Part shown: piece after piece, positions 12,901 through 19,072 of the stretch | Numbering within the stretch: position 1 is the first letter of the stretch | Layout: the number at the start of each line of letters is the position of its first letter | Source of the DNA: Limisphaera sp026417315 | Lineage (GTDB): Bacteria > Verrucomicrobiota > Verrucomicrobiia > Limisphaerales > Limisphaeraceae | Length of the DNA: 64,000 nt | Reading direction: 5' to 3' | Assembly (NCBI RefSeq): GCF_049537125.1 | Contig: NZ_JBMVQY010000007.1 | Location: 1-64,000, forward strand | Translations under genes and position numbers: made by a program | The notes under the pieces: model-generated | What the model saw: only the letters and a program-made list of their open reading frames with translations | Told to the model about the DNA's origin: nothing | Database searches by the model: none

Positions 12901-14270
12901 GCCACCGCCAGCCCCCAGTCCCCCGTTGCAGCCCACGGGAAGGAGATAACGGCGCTCGGGCGGGAGGCCAGGGACAGAACTGGCCCGTGCTGGAAGTACT
13001 GGGCGGGAGAATCTGGTGCGCCTGCTCCCAAGGTCGTCGCCCTGGCAGGATCGTCATTGCCCGGCCGTTCTTTTCGGAAGAGAGAATCTTCCACTACATG
13101 GAAGGTACGAGAGAACGGAGTCTCCATGATGTTTCCGACCAGGTCCCGAAGCAACGGCTTGACAACAAAGCGGGTAGTACCTGCCTGCAGCGGACTCCCG
13201 ATCAGGGTTACCCTAACCCGCGTTTCCTCCATCCAGGAGACTTGCAACGGGTATGGGATGTCGTCGGGGGTGTCGAAGAGACCATCCCTGCCGGCTTGGC
13301 GGAGGTCGTAGTGGTTGGCATTGGTCATGCTGTCGGGAGCCATGGGGACGCTGAAATGGACGTCAAAAGAATAAATCAAATCCGCGGTTACGGTTTCCGA
13401 GCCGGGCAGCCCCACCATGGTCACATGAGGAGGCAGACCCGAGACGAACACGGTGAGCAAGTAACGGGCAAAGGCATTGTTCGTCTGCGAGCCCGACACG
13501 TGAAAAAGACACTCCACGGTGTTTGTCAAGGTGACGTCAATATTCGTTCCAATGGCCAATGGGGTTGCAATTTGATTGAACACGCCGTACAGGCCGATCG
13601 GAGTTTGGGCCTGGCTCAGTGAGCTGTACGGACCAGTGAACAACTGGGCCGTAATGCGCACGCGGGCAGGTAACACACCCAGCCGGTACCAGTCCCCGGC
13701 AGGGTCATCGGCGGGAAGCGCACCGGCAACCTGAAAACGGGATCCTCCGGGGGCACGTGCGGGATAAAGCTCGTTGGCCGTGGGCATCGAATCGTTGGGT
13801 TCCTGTTCCAGAGCCGGGCCCCGGCTCAGGTCTACGCGCAAGTTGTACCAAGTGTAATCCTGAGGGCTGCTGATCTGTATGGAGGCCATGCCACCAGAGG
13901 CGAAAAGGATGTTCTCGAGCGCCAGGTTCCGGGGCCAGGTCCCATCGCGGGTGTAGCGCGCAACAGGGGTATCGTTGAGGAGCACCTGAAAGTCGATTTC
14001 CCACAAATTGGTGTCAGTCCGCTCCAAATAGGCCGTCAGCCGATCGCCGCTTTGAACAAGGAAAGTCCAAAAGCGAACTTCGCTCCCCGGCCCCACCACG
14101 GACCCGATGACGTTGGCCACAAAACGTCCGCTGTCTGGCGGCGATTCGAACAACTCCAAGGGACGCGTATCGGCGCGCAGTTCCCGGGAACCGAGCAGCC
14201 AAATCAGCAGGAGGTTCGTGCAGTATGACCACCACCGCAGCCGCCCGAATCGAAGATTCCGGCTGGTCAT
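3948..14270 (-). CDS. Giant secreted FG-GAP / PPC / SbsA-Ig / LamG / CARDB multidomain protein
   Basis: About 3440 residues. I chose the start at 14270 because it places a signal peptide (basic residues, then YCTNLLLIWLLGSRELRA) at the N-terminus; the frame stays open 216 bases further upstream without signal features. A unit recurs three times: a PPC-like beta domain beginning EQEPND or similar, an SbsA-type Ig domain with DGLFDTxDDI, and an FG-GAP/VCBS propeller with many DLNRDGxxDL repeats (roughly residues 420-770, 1190-1510 and 1930-2260). Then come a LamG/concanavalin domain (~2510-2730), a fourth SbsA-Ig domain (~2740-2860), PPC domains, two CARDB domains (~3115-3370) and a C-terminal domain ending FFRLVRP. 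The DxDxDG-type loops suggest calcium-stabilised propellers. No catalytic domain is evident, so an adhesin or surface scaffold role is inferred. Confidence 0.9.
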   Translation of the reverse strand: MTSRNLRFGRLRWWSYCTNLLLIWLLGSRELRADTRPLELFESPPDSGRFVANVIGSVVGPGSEVRFWTFLVQSGDRLTAYLERTDTNLWEIDFQVLLNDTPVARYTRDGTWPRNLALENILFASGGMASIQISSPQDYTWYNLRVDLSRGPALEQEPNDSMPTANELYPARAPGGSRFQVAGALPADDPAGDWYRLGVLPARVRITAQLFTGPYSSLSQAQTPIGLYGVFNQIATPLAIGTNIDVTLTNTVECLFHVSGSQTNNAFARYLLTVFVSGLPPHVTMVGLPGSETVTADLIYSFDVHFSVPMAPDSMTNANHYDLRQAGRDGLFDTPDDIPYPLQVSWMEETRVRVTLIGSPLQAGTTRFVVKPLLRDLVGNIMETPFSRTFHVVEDSLFRKERPGNDDPARATTLGAGAPDSPAQYFQHGPVLSLASRPSAVISFPWAATGDWGLAVAYPALRSLHIMGPDGQGSITTRTNLALPEEPTFLATGDLNRDGLADLAVGTAQGGAWILLGQGDGRFAIQGQMILGGTRPDLAIADLNRDGRLDLLAVNGSGSNVMVWLNQGQATFGPPRLVPCHARVWRARVGDLNRDERPDLFVITRDPDRLLVFTGNGDGTFLSPTYHGGLVQPSGLAVTDLNSDGSPDAVVLNAGDGTVALYLGQADGTLAAPSFRPSGMPAASPADTQDLLVADLNGDARPDWAVASTINETVYITLSDFGRDWNTPWAWTNTGAPLALAYGDWNQDGYGDLVAARASPSQLAFMWGARIHELPEDSFRSGLREAYGWGALELSGDVDYWVFSGVKSQIVDVVATRQPPPTDDGLQLVLQSPSGTVLAQLGAPGRTGPVRLPETGRYFLRVHRQPPGLRSESNEYRFRVILVPEDRSPESEPNDQVESASLPTFRHLAGRTSSAWVYGLLDADHDRDVFRLHYVPPHWTTQGIELPALSELRVHLLHAPVDGFAPLLEILNASNQVVAMGAPRATNLTFRTPAAGQYFVAIRSSAFSDRIFGAYQLRLETWTPSDTTSPVLVEDNLPQAGQRTTNAYAMIRLTFSEELIPDTVNNPAHYELRSAGDDGLFDTSDDIRYDLQVWPPYLSGTNVTLLNPGSPLPAGHYRFVVTTNLKDWELNPLAAPVVRIFEVQPTPGLILEQGPNDVRSSATSLGSGVPGTAASRWVIGPAWPVGTSPRAVASGVFDDRPGTDLAVVNFGSDDVTVLLSDGARGFTLAQALPVGRGPVALATGDLNRDGRADLVTVNQNEGSLTVLLGDGRGRFSVRGSYPVGSSPRSVALGDLDRDGYPDAMVADPDIHHMTILLGAGDGSLRTVRRIATLPNPLEVASADLNRDGHLDMVVTHGGAYSSYLSVLLGTGGGLFLRPLTTNLVAPLQALSLGDLDRDNVPDAVCGRPLHQDLIALRGAGDGSWRDAIRSTSAMSGASALLLTDLNTDGCLDVAAVSPSNNRLSIFFNSCTSNLWGTSLTYTIPGRPSDVATGDWNADGALDLAVVCQDSNQVTVLWDVSIHALAEEPAGTGLRHGRARGSLAPNGDVDYWVFEGRAGHSVMVAADTSFAADQTAQLAVILQDSEGRQLTYANPARFLELGTIALTNNGAYYIRISSSGVVGEYRLRVSLIPPTWAAERENNGYFSDFNSAVLQGDLRNQRVRVFGAVKPQDIDVYRLQWAQPFLPDPMPLLPVGSEIRLQVYSFGATPALLQVGAGPRGNGDVRGLLWGGTNLVTGISNAEPWFVAVNTLEGGGFDSLYLLDIEATLAEDVVTPRILSDTLPREGAAVTNVVDRFNLSFSEPMLPTAVNNSFSYDLRGAGADGEFDTEDDVRFRVGPVPAFVQGTNVSLVIQDGPLPPGTYRFRPTASLVDLQGNPVDLAYVRSFRVLEVPGFTLEQASNDLLSTASQLVVGGHSMAAGTFELGVDIAVEGRPCYVVDLSPDSRGRGRLVTANCGSHDLSLWVADERGGFTEAARLPVGQRPVALASGDLNGDGLADLVVANEGDNSIMVLRGHTNGSFEVVQTHPVGIAPRSLALGDVNGDAHPDVMVANSGSSDVSVLIGDGNGFLREVGRFVTPPGPVNIACEDLDADGNRDVVVACETGMAITVLRGLGAGALAAPVTLPVLDRPRALAVGDVTGDTLPDIVGISGARGRMWVLQTHSSGGLFFDQFHALPHPFHQVILEDLNSDGWLDLAAAGLGPESLMVSINRNGQFEGAHRYAGGTNATSIASGDWNRDGIRDLAVTLPDAGRLRVWWGVGVSPLHGQTNAAAFGYAFARGGISSTNDVDLWSFSMASGGALILSAYVVNPPPSIQLSLQVKDPFGAQLYQGTLAAGSPVVFPPVLATSSGRHGLAVSASTPCEYRLHVVVLPPSWTAEVEDGMRPRATQSLRFFIDRGETRARAVGRFITGDDWDPFVISNAAPGQRLKIRTMTLPGYELLGGVPLFSVNLQDGTAAQLGAFLSAGAEMEISLPPNVSSNLLLNVRPVTRGYSDHFEQVLLLPEALPESMTVPPQLQSNLPAGYAALGEWSPGAEWTVEAWVWGGATTDQRLILGRGELPDAWGLGYDAGSLVGYVPRGTGSLVVLKPLTRQFGGRWLHVAGTWDGSRLRLYTNGQPVLTSSSITGSVPGAALVYIGKGSTNAQARPPRLMFDEVAFWNRALAPEEIRVRATNRLTGGETGLSGLWRFDDVAERRVTDSSPLARHGILFGPAEYHIVGPSNLVSSPWMSLYGFEVALEKPGAPAIVQDSLPPEGAIETNVVEGFTLRFSEFMDGSSLRNPSAYDLREIGNDGVWDTMDDTLWQVLPPSLPTPAMAVPYTILRGPLPPGRYRLTIRGLRDAQGVELASTWRRHFQVAPLPGTTIEQELNDFGIGEDSIAFVSVGSGVLKGTALGTLNPAGDEDWWRFEVRPGEAWMVGAQVSSGSLSFVLSNRQDVTAWASGTVAGTNALALPPTIRGPGAYALRVASQGSPTAGTYQLHVWRFLNGIQAEREPNSGTGLAVNALTYITNENVQTATVGGFIASALDVDAFGLGYLSPGTTAFLRVRPLQTSSAEPRLEVRLAGSSTLVAEDAGGYFGDDVARITVRTNAAYEVVVRHGQGTLGLTADYLLDVALLPVENATYPNLVVTVASWLGPTVVRSGDVLAVAFSVVNHGQVATTRDSWEDWVFLSADRRLDPKDILLSAATRVGPLAPGSGYAGSTNVKLPDGIQGTYWLIVVADATNAVDEFFLDADNDTVITTPVSIRLADYCDLRVEDFQVLTPDQGGNVEVRWSLVNRGTADSPQEFHARILVQHLGGGTGILEQTEVIHGPLTPGSRVARRTSFVASAPGTYAVTVEVDIGQVAYEHDGVSHESAEANNKVTSYVDLDNSRPWLQATRDGWQVSLEWPAPCEGCELWESRTLGAEATWSRSTVPVQRDGDRYRAVIPIDRQPRFFRLVRP

Positions 14271-14925
14271 GGAACGGCCCTTGGGCGCGGCGCGGGACGG
14301 GAGACAACTCGGCGATCGCATAACCAAATCAGGTCTTGGGCTCGGCAGCACTCCTTCACAACCGCCTTCACAAAACACACCCCGGCTTGCTAGTAAACTG
14401 CCTGTAGCCCCGGCGTCGCCCTTTGGCAAGACTTTTTTGCCGCGAAAACTCGAAGTGACAGGCCTGGCGGCCGCGCCTCGCATCACGCCACGCAGATGAG
14501 CCGCCGCGTGGGAGTCAAGGTCCCGTTTCCGCGACGGGCAACTGCGGATTTGGGTAGGTCACATGACGAGATCCGCGCGGCACCCCCCGGGCCATCCCGG
14601 AGCGGCGATGGGTTTCGCCTCGCGTCTTCTGGGGTTGGACGCTTCACGCGCTGTCGCCACGGGCATTCCATGCCCTGCACCGTGGACCATGTCCGTGTGG
14701 ACCTACGCTGTGCCAACCAGAGGGACTGTCGGGTCTGGGCTCGGTCCGTCAGGCAGGAGGGCCTTTGCCAAGGATCCTTTTGTACGCAAGGCGAAATCCA
14801 GCCCGCCCGGAACGATAGACCTGGGATCCATGGCCGGAGAAGAAGCCAAGCGGCCTTTCTGTCCGAGGACCCTCCGGGAGGTTTTTCGTTTTCCCTGCGG
14901 CAGGCCAGTACAGCAAGATCAGTGC
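14271..14925. other. Divergent intergenic region
   Basis: About 655 bases between the start of the giant secreted protein (minus) and the isochorismatase-like gene (plus); promoters for both should lie here. The plus frame of the hydrolase is open upstream to ~14563 but codes for low-complexity Arg/Pro-rich residues with no family match. I could not identify a convincing -35/-10 pair. Confidence 0.5.
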
Positions 14926-15465
14926 ATGTTGGACGTCCATCAGACCGTGGTGGTGCTGGTAGATGTGCAGGAACGGCTGGTTCGGGTCATGCACGAGCGC
15001 GAGAGGCTGGTTCAACAGCTGCAGCGCCTGGTGCGGGGTGCCCGGGTGCTGGGCCTGCCCGTGGTGTGGGCCCAACAGCACCCGGCACGACTGGGGCCGA
15101 CGGTGCCGGAGTTGCGCGAGTTACTGGCCGGCCAGACTCCGGTGACGAAGATGACCTTCAATTGTTGTGCGGACGGCGGCTTTCAGCGCGTGCTCGAGGC
15201 GGGAGCTCGGCCCCAGGTGTTGATGGCCGGAATCGAAGCGCACGTGTGCGTCTATCAGACGGCGCGAGCACTCGCGGCTGCGGGGTACGAGGTGGAAGTG
15301 GTTGCGGATGCGGTCTCCTCTCGCAATCCGGAGCACAAGGCACTTGCGCTGGCCAAGCTGCAGCAACCGGGGGTGGGATGGACCTGCGTGGAGATGGCGC
15401 TGTTCGAGTTGTTGCAGACTGCGGAGGCGCCGGCGTTCAAGGCGATTCTGGAGATTGTGAAGTGA
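14926..15465 (+). CDS. Isochorismatase-family cysteine hydrolase
   Basis: A 179-residue protein of normal length for the isochorismatase-like (YcaC/nicotinamidase) superfamily. The expected catalytic Asp-Lys-Cys triad is present: Asp13 in VLVDVQ, Lys75 in TPVTKMTFNC, and Cys108 in AGIEAHVCVYQ, with the usual cis-peptide environment before the cysteine. The alpha/beta order (VVVLVDVQ strand, VVWAQQHP strand, QVLMAGIEAHVC strand, VVADAV strand) matches the family, which hydrolyses ester or amide bonds such as those of isochorismate, nicotinamide or biuret; the actual substrate is not predictable. The start was chosen at the ATG just before the first conserved strand; no strong Shine-Dalgarno is visible. 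The gene stands alone, followed by a repeat-rich spacer. Confidence 0.9.
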   Translation: MLDVHQTVVVLVDVQERLVRVMHERERLVQQLQRLVRGARVLGLPVVWAQQHPARLGPTVPELRELLAGQTPVTKMTFNCCADGGFQRVLEAGARPQVLMAGIEAHVCVYQTARALAAAGYEVEVVADAVSSRNPEHKALALAKLQQPGVGWTCVEMALFELLQTAEAPAFKAILEIVK

Positions 15466-15482
15466 CCGCGAGGCGCCGAACG

Positions 15483-15663
15483 TCGGCGGCTGGGAGACTC
15501 GGCCCACAGAGCACGCCGAGAGAAAAGGCCCACAGAACACACAGAACACGCAGAAGAGAAAACAACGTTGGCCCGGTCCGCCGACGATGTCGGCGGCTAC
15601 GAGTCTGCGGACGGGAAGGCCGCGGTCCGGCAGGTTGGAAACCTCCACTGCGGAGGCAGCGGG
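15483..15663. repeat. Direct repeat, copy 1 (~181 bp)
   Basis: Aligns over its whole length with 16116-16296 in direct orientation; by eye most positions are identical, with scattered substitutions and no large gaps. It contains the CACAGA-rich block, the palindrome at 15578-15596 and a terminal imperfect hairpin (CCTCCACTGCGGAGG). Confidence 0.85.
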
Positions 15664-15789
15664 TTGGTCGATGCCAGCCCACCGCCATTGCCCATGTGCG
15701 TGCTCCATGGGCCATCCAAAAGCCCTTCTGAGTGATCTGTATGATCTATGGGCTCAGGAGAAGAATCTGGTTGGCGTCCGCCGCCTCAC

Positions 15790-15915
15790 GGCGGCGGCTA
15801 CGAGGCGCAGAGCCCACAGAGCGGACAGAAAGAAAAAAGCCCACAGAGCACACAGAACACGCAGAAGAAAAAACAATCCTGACCCGATCCGCCGACGGAT
15901 GTCGACGGCTGCGAA
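15790..15915. repeat. Diverged third copy of the repeat
   Basis: Shares the order GGCTACGAG, CCCACAGAGC, A-rich block, CACAGAACACGCAGAAG, AAAACAA, CCGCCGAC with the two longer copies but is more diverged, and its palindrome (CCGCCGACGGATGTCGACGG) has decayed. Confidence 0.65.
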
Positions 15916-16115
15916 CCAGTCCACAGATCAAGCGGAGTGCACAGCCATCAGGGTCCGTGGACTGCACAGAGCGCGCAGATAAGCGCCAGAGGCACAGAGG
16001 CCGAAAGACGACGGGAAAGCACAGAGTTCGGTAGCCGCCGCGGGAAAGAGGCGGATGGTCACGTCCTCCACCGACTCACGTCGGTGGCTACATGATTGGC
16101 GTCCGCCGACTCACG

Positions 16116-16296
16116 TCGGCGGCTACGAGACTCAGCCCACAAAGCACGCCGAGAGAAAAAACCCACAGAACACACACATCACGCAGAAGAGAAAACAACG
16201 TTGGCCCGGTCCGCCGACGATGTCGGCGGCTACGAGTCTGTGGACGGGAAGGCCGCAGCCCGCCAGGTTGGAAATCTCCGCTACGGAGGCGGCGGG
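16116..16296. repeat. Direct repeat, copy 2 (~181 bp)
   Basis: Partner of 15483-15663. The palindrome at 16211-16229 is identical between the copies. The terminal hairpin is CTCCGCTACGGAG here against CTCCACTGCGGAG in copy 1. Confidence 0.85.
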
Positions 16297-16532
16297 ATCG
16301 CGGTGGTCCAAACCATGCGAGCCGGATAGTGCTGTCGCGACCTGTCGGCCGCGTGACCGCGAGGGCTTCAAAGCCTCGGCTTCTGCAGGTGATCGAACCA
16401 CGGTCCACCAGGTCGGAGTAGGTGGCTGCGGTTCTGGAAGGGAGTGCCTTTACAGATATTGGGTCCGCCGCCTTACGGCGGCGGCTACCCTTTTTCGATT
16501 CAGACCAAAACTCCGCCGCGTGACGGGGGTGG

Positions 16533-17357
16533 CTACTTACTGTGGGGAGTGGCGGGTTGCGGGGGCGGCAGCAATGCGCGCAGGGGGCAGAGGTGGCAGA
16601 GGGGATTGCGGGTGCGGCAATAATGTTTGCCGAGCATGACCAGCTGTGCGTGATAGTCCTGCCAGTAATCGAGTCGTGCGGCACCGTGTTTGTGATTCAG
16701 GGCGGCCGTGCACAGTTGCTGGAGGGCATCGTAACTCAGGCCGGGTTCGGACGGCGTGGGCAACGCCAGCGGCGCACCCAGGTTGCGGCTGCCGGCCTTT
16801 CCCGACGATCGGAAATCCATACCGGACCAGAGCGGACTGCCGTGATACCACCCGTGCCGGGCGAAGATGCGCCGCGTATAGGCGTCCACCACGAAGACCG
16901 CGTGTCCGCCTGCGTACAGCAGCATGCTGTCGGCTGTTTCGGGTCCGACACCCGGGATGTTCAAGAGTCGCGCCCGGACCTGCTGTGTGGGTCCGGAGAG
17001 CATGCGTTCGAGGTCGCCGCCGTACTCTTTTACCAGGACTTCGAGAAAAGCGCGCAAGCGACGGGCCTTGACGTTGAAATAGCCGGCGGGGCGCAAATGG
17101 CGGGCCAGTTGGGCCAACGGCATCGCATAGAGCCGATGGGGATCGAGGACGCCGGCGCTTTTGAGGTTGGCCAGGGCGCGTTCGACGTTGGACCAAGCGG
17201 TGTTTTGGGTGAGGATGGCGCCCACGCACACCTCGAAGGGGGTTTCGGCCGGCCACCAGTGTTGGTGGCCGAACCGGGCACGGGCCAGGCGGTAGGCTTC
17301 GCGCAGGGCGCGCCGGATCGCAGCCGGGATGGTGGGGGGTGCGCTCGAGCGGCTCAC
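16533..17357 (-). CDS. HhH-GPD DNA glycosylase (endonuclease III / MagIII-like, COG2231 type)
   Basis: A 274-residue base-excision repair glycosylase. The GTG start at 17357 overlaps the stop of the upstream isomerase (GTGA), and the conserved domain begins only after it. FEVCVGAILTQNT (~41-53) is the family entry motif; the helix-hairpin-helix LLNIPGVGPETADSML is at ~131-146; the catalytic aspartate is Asp158 in VVDAYTRRIF. The lysine that gives endonuclease III its lyase activity is Glu140 here, so a monofunctional glycosylase, for example for alkylated purines as in MagIII, is expected. The C-terminus keeps only three cysteines of an iron-sulfur-like pattern (C-x6-C-x2-C), so cluster binding is doubtful. 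An insert of ~30 residues follows the catalytic Asp. Coupling to a sugar isomerase is odd and may only be transcriptional convenience. Confidence 0.85.
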   Translation of the reverse strand: MSRSSAPPTIPAAIRRALREAYRLARARFGHQHWWPAETPFEVCVGAILTQNTAWSNVERALANLKSAGVLDPHRLYAMPLAQLARHLRPAGYFNVKARRLRAFLEVLVKEYGGDLERMLSGPTQQVRARLLNIPGVGPETADSMLLYAGGHAVFVVDAYTRRIFARHGWYHGSPLWSGMDFRSSGKAGSRNLGAPLALPTPSEPGLSYDALQQLCTAALNHKHGAARLDYWQDYHAQLVMLGKHYCRTRNPLCHLCPLRALLPPPQPATPHSK

Positions 17358-19021
17358 GTCCAGGGTCGGCCGTCGGCGCGGGTGCCGCAGAGATGGACCC
17401 GGATGCCGAGTGCAGCGGCCATGGCGGCCTTGGTGAGCAGGCATTGATCGGCGGCCTCGGCGTTGTGGGCGTAGGCGACCTGGATGTGGTTGGATTTGTG
17501 GCGGGCCATCATTTGGTCGCGGGTGACGCCATAGGTGACTGCGTGCATGATGGGCCATTGCGGGGTGGTGGCCTGCCAGCGTCGTTCCGTTTCGGCGCGG
17601 GGCAGGCTTACGACCTTGGCCCGGCCCAGGTCCATGTGAAGGGCGTTGTCGGCGACAAAGATGCGGGACCAGACGATTTCACCGGGTTTCGAGATGCCGC
17701 GCAGGGTGCTGCCGCCCTTGGGGAAGTACATGGGGGGCTGGCGGAAGCCCTCGGCGCCCTTCCAGCCGCCGATGAAATGGGCGGGCGGAGCGGCACCGCT
17801 GATTTCAAAGACCCAGACGTAATCGGGCACGGTGCCGAGGCGGTCCCAGTCTCCCCAGCGCACGTCGTGGAGGGTGGTTTCCACCGGCTGGGACAGGGCG
17901 GCGTGGACGCGGGCGGTCATCAGGCCGTCCAATCCCGCGCACTCGTCCACTTCGTTGAAGTGGACGATGGCTTTGCCGGGGAAGAGGACTCTGCGCCCGT
18001 CGCGGGAGCGGACCGGGGGACGTTGGGTGTTGTTGAGCGTGCCTTCGACGAGGTCGCTGGCCGGCAGCAGATCTTTGAGTCCCTGCTGGTACTGGATGCC
18101 GATGGCGTCGCAGCCGAAGTCGTCGGCGATCCGGACCGCGGCAATGTACATTTTGCACTGCCAGAGGATTTGGTCGTCCGTGAGATCGGTGGCTTCATCG
18201 GGCCCGGTGTGGAACTTCATGCCGCGGGCTTCCATCCAGGCACGGACGGCGCGGGCTTCCTCGTCTTTGACCTGGAGGGTTTCGTAGTAGAGGGCCGACT
18301 GACTGAGTCGTTCCTTGAACACGCCGGTGGCATGCAACAGGTGATCGGGCAGGATGGCGTTGTACATGCCCATGCAGCCTTCGTCGAACACCCCCAGGAT
18401 GGCCTTGTTCTGGAGGAGTTCCCGTGCCAGTTTTTCGCCCAGGCGCCGGGCCTGGCTGGTGACCTTCACCCGGTCCCAAGGGACGACATGGGAAGTGTCG
18501 TGGGTGCAGCGGCCGGTGGTGAGCCAGTCGCGCAGCCGTTTGCGGAAGTAGTCGTCGGTGAAGTCCTCGCTCCAGAGGGTCGAATAGGGCACGCCGGCCT
18601 TGGTGAGGGATCCGTTGAGGTTGAGCATGCCGACCAGGCCCGGCCACTGGCCCGACCAGTTGGCCACGGTGAGGATGGGGCCGCGGTGGGTGGTCAAGCC
18701 GGGAAGCACGTGATGCGAATACTGCCAAACGGCTTCGGCGACGATCAGGGGGGCTTCCGGGTCCAGTTGGCGGAAGACCTCGATCCCTTCGCGTTGGGAG
18801 GCGATGAATCCGTGTTTCAGGTGGCGTTTGTAGGGGTGGCCGCGCATCACGCGGTAGCCTTCAGCTTCGATGGCTGCCGTGAGGGCCCGTTCCATGGCCT
18901 CTTGCGCCGGCCAACAAACCTGGTTGGCGGAGAGGCGCAGATCCCCACTGGCAACCAGGAGAACCGTTTTGGGACCGACCGATTTGGGGGTTGAGGCTGC
19001 AGATGTGTGTTTGGTTTTCAT
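17354..19021 (-). CDS. L-fucose isomerase-like sugar isomerase
   Basis: A 555-residue protein resembling the L-fucose/L-arabinose isomerase superfamily, in which Mn-dependent enzymes interconvert aldoses and ketoses. The N-terminal half is Rossmann-like (KTVLLVASGDLRLSANQVCW). The middle holds VLGVFDEGCMGMYNAI-type loops and IVHFNEVDECAG with acidic residues suitable for metal binding. The C-terminus contains KSNHIQVAYAHNAEAAD, typical of the C-terminal domain; the His there is a likely ligand. It follows a sugar-binding lipoprotein (52-bp gap) and an RbsC-type permease on the same strand, so the imported sugar is probably the substrate. Exact substrate specificity (fucose, rhamnose, arabinose) cannot be read from sequence. 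Confidence 0.8.
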   Translation of the reverse strand: MKTKHTSAASTPKSVGPKTVLLVASGDLRLSANQVCWPAQEAMERALTAAIEAEGYRVMRGHPYKRHLKHGFIASQREGIEVFRQLDPEAPLIVAEAVWQYSHHVLPGLTTHRGPILTVANWSGQWPGLVGMLNLNGSLTKAGVPYSTLWSEDFTDDYFRKRLRDWLTTGRCTHDTSHVVPWDRVKVTSQARRLGEKLARELLQNKAILGVFDEGCMGMYNAILPDHLLHATGVFKERLSQSALYYETLQVKDEEARAVRAWMEARGMKFHTGPDEATDLTDDQILWQCKMYIAAVRIADDFGCDAIGIQYQQGLKDLLPASDLVEGTLNNTQRPPVRSRDGRRVLFPGKAIVHFNEVDECAGLDGLMTARVHAALSQPVETTLHDVRWGDWDRLGTVPDYVWVFEISGAAPPAHFIGGWKGAEGFRQPPMYFPKGGSTLRGISKPGEIVWSRIFVADNALHMDLGRAKVVSLPRAETERRWQATTPQWPIMHAVTYGVTRDQMMARHKSNHIQVAYAHNAEAADQCLLTKAAMAAALGIRVHLCGTRADGRPWT

Positions 19022-19072
19022 GCTTGGACAGCGAGTTTGGGAGGTTAGCGGCTGCTTTTGGAAACGGCGAAG

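Larger units (their letters stand above)
15466..16532. repeat. Intergenic array of diverged direct repeats and REP-like hairpins
   Basis: This 1.07-kb gene-free stretch is built of repeated pieces. Three copies share an A-rich CACAGAG/CACAGAACAC block followed by a GC palindrome and GGCGGCTACGAG. At least six perfect stems with 3-4 nt loops occur: 15578-15596, 15778-15797, 16068-16087, 16103-16122, 16211-16229 and 16465-16484. Stem sequences vary (CCGCCGAC, CCGCCGCC, CCACCGAC), but both arms change together and the flank GGCGGCTAC or GGTGGCTAC is kept. This looks like a REP/MITE-type family. It also separates convergent genes, so the hairpins may act as bidirectional terminators. Confidence 0.8.

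Noticed and set aside
14563..14925. N-terminal extension of the isochorismatase-like protein
   Set aside because: The extra ~120 residues are Arg/Pro-rich and unlike the family; the hydrolase length is normal without them.
17339..18994. A 551-residue plus-strand open frame opposite the fucose-isomerase-like gene
   Set aside because: Antisense shadow of a well-supported enzyme; Gly/Val/Ala-rich without motifs.
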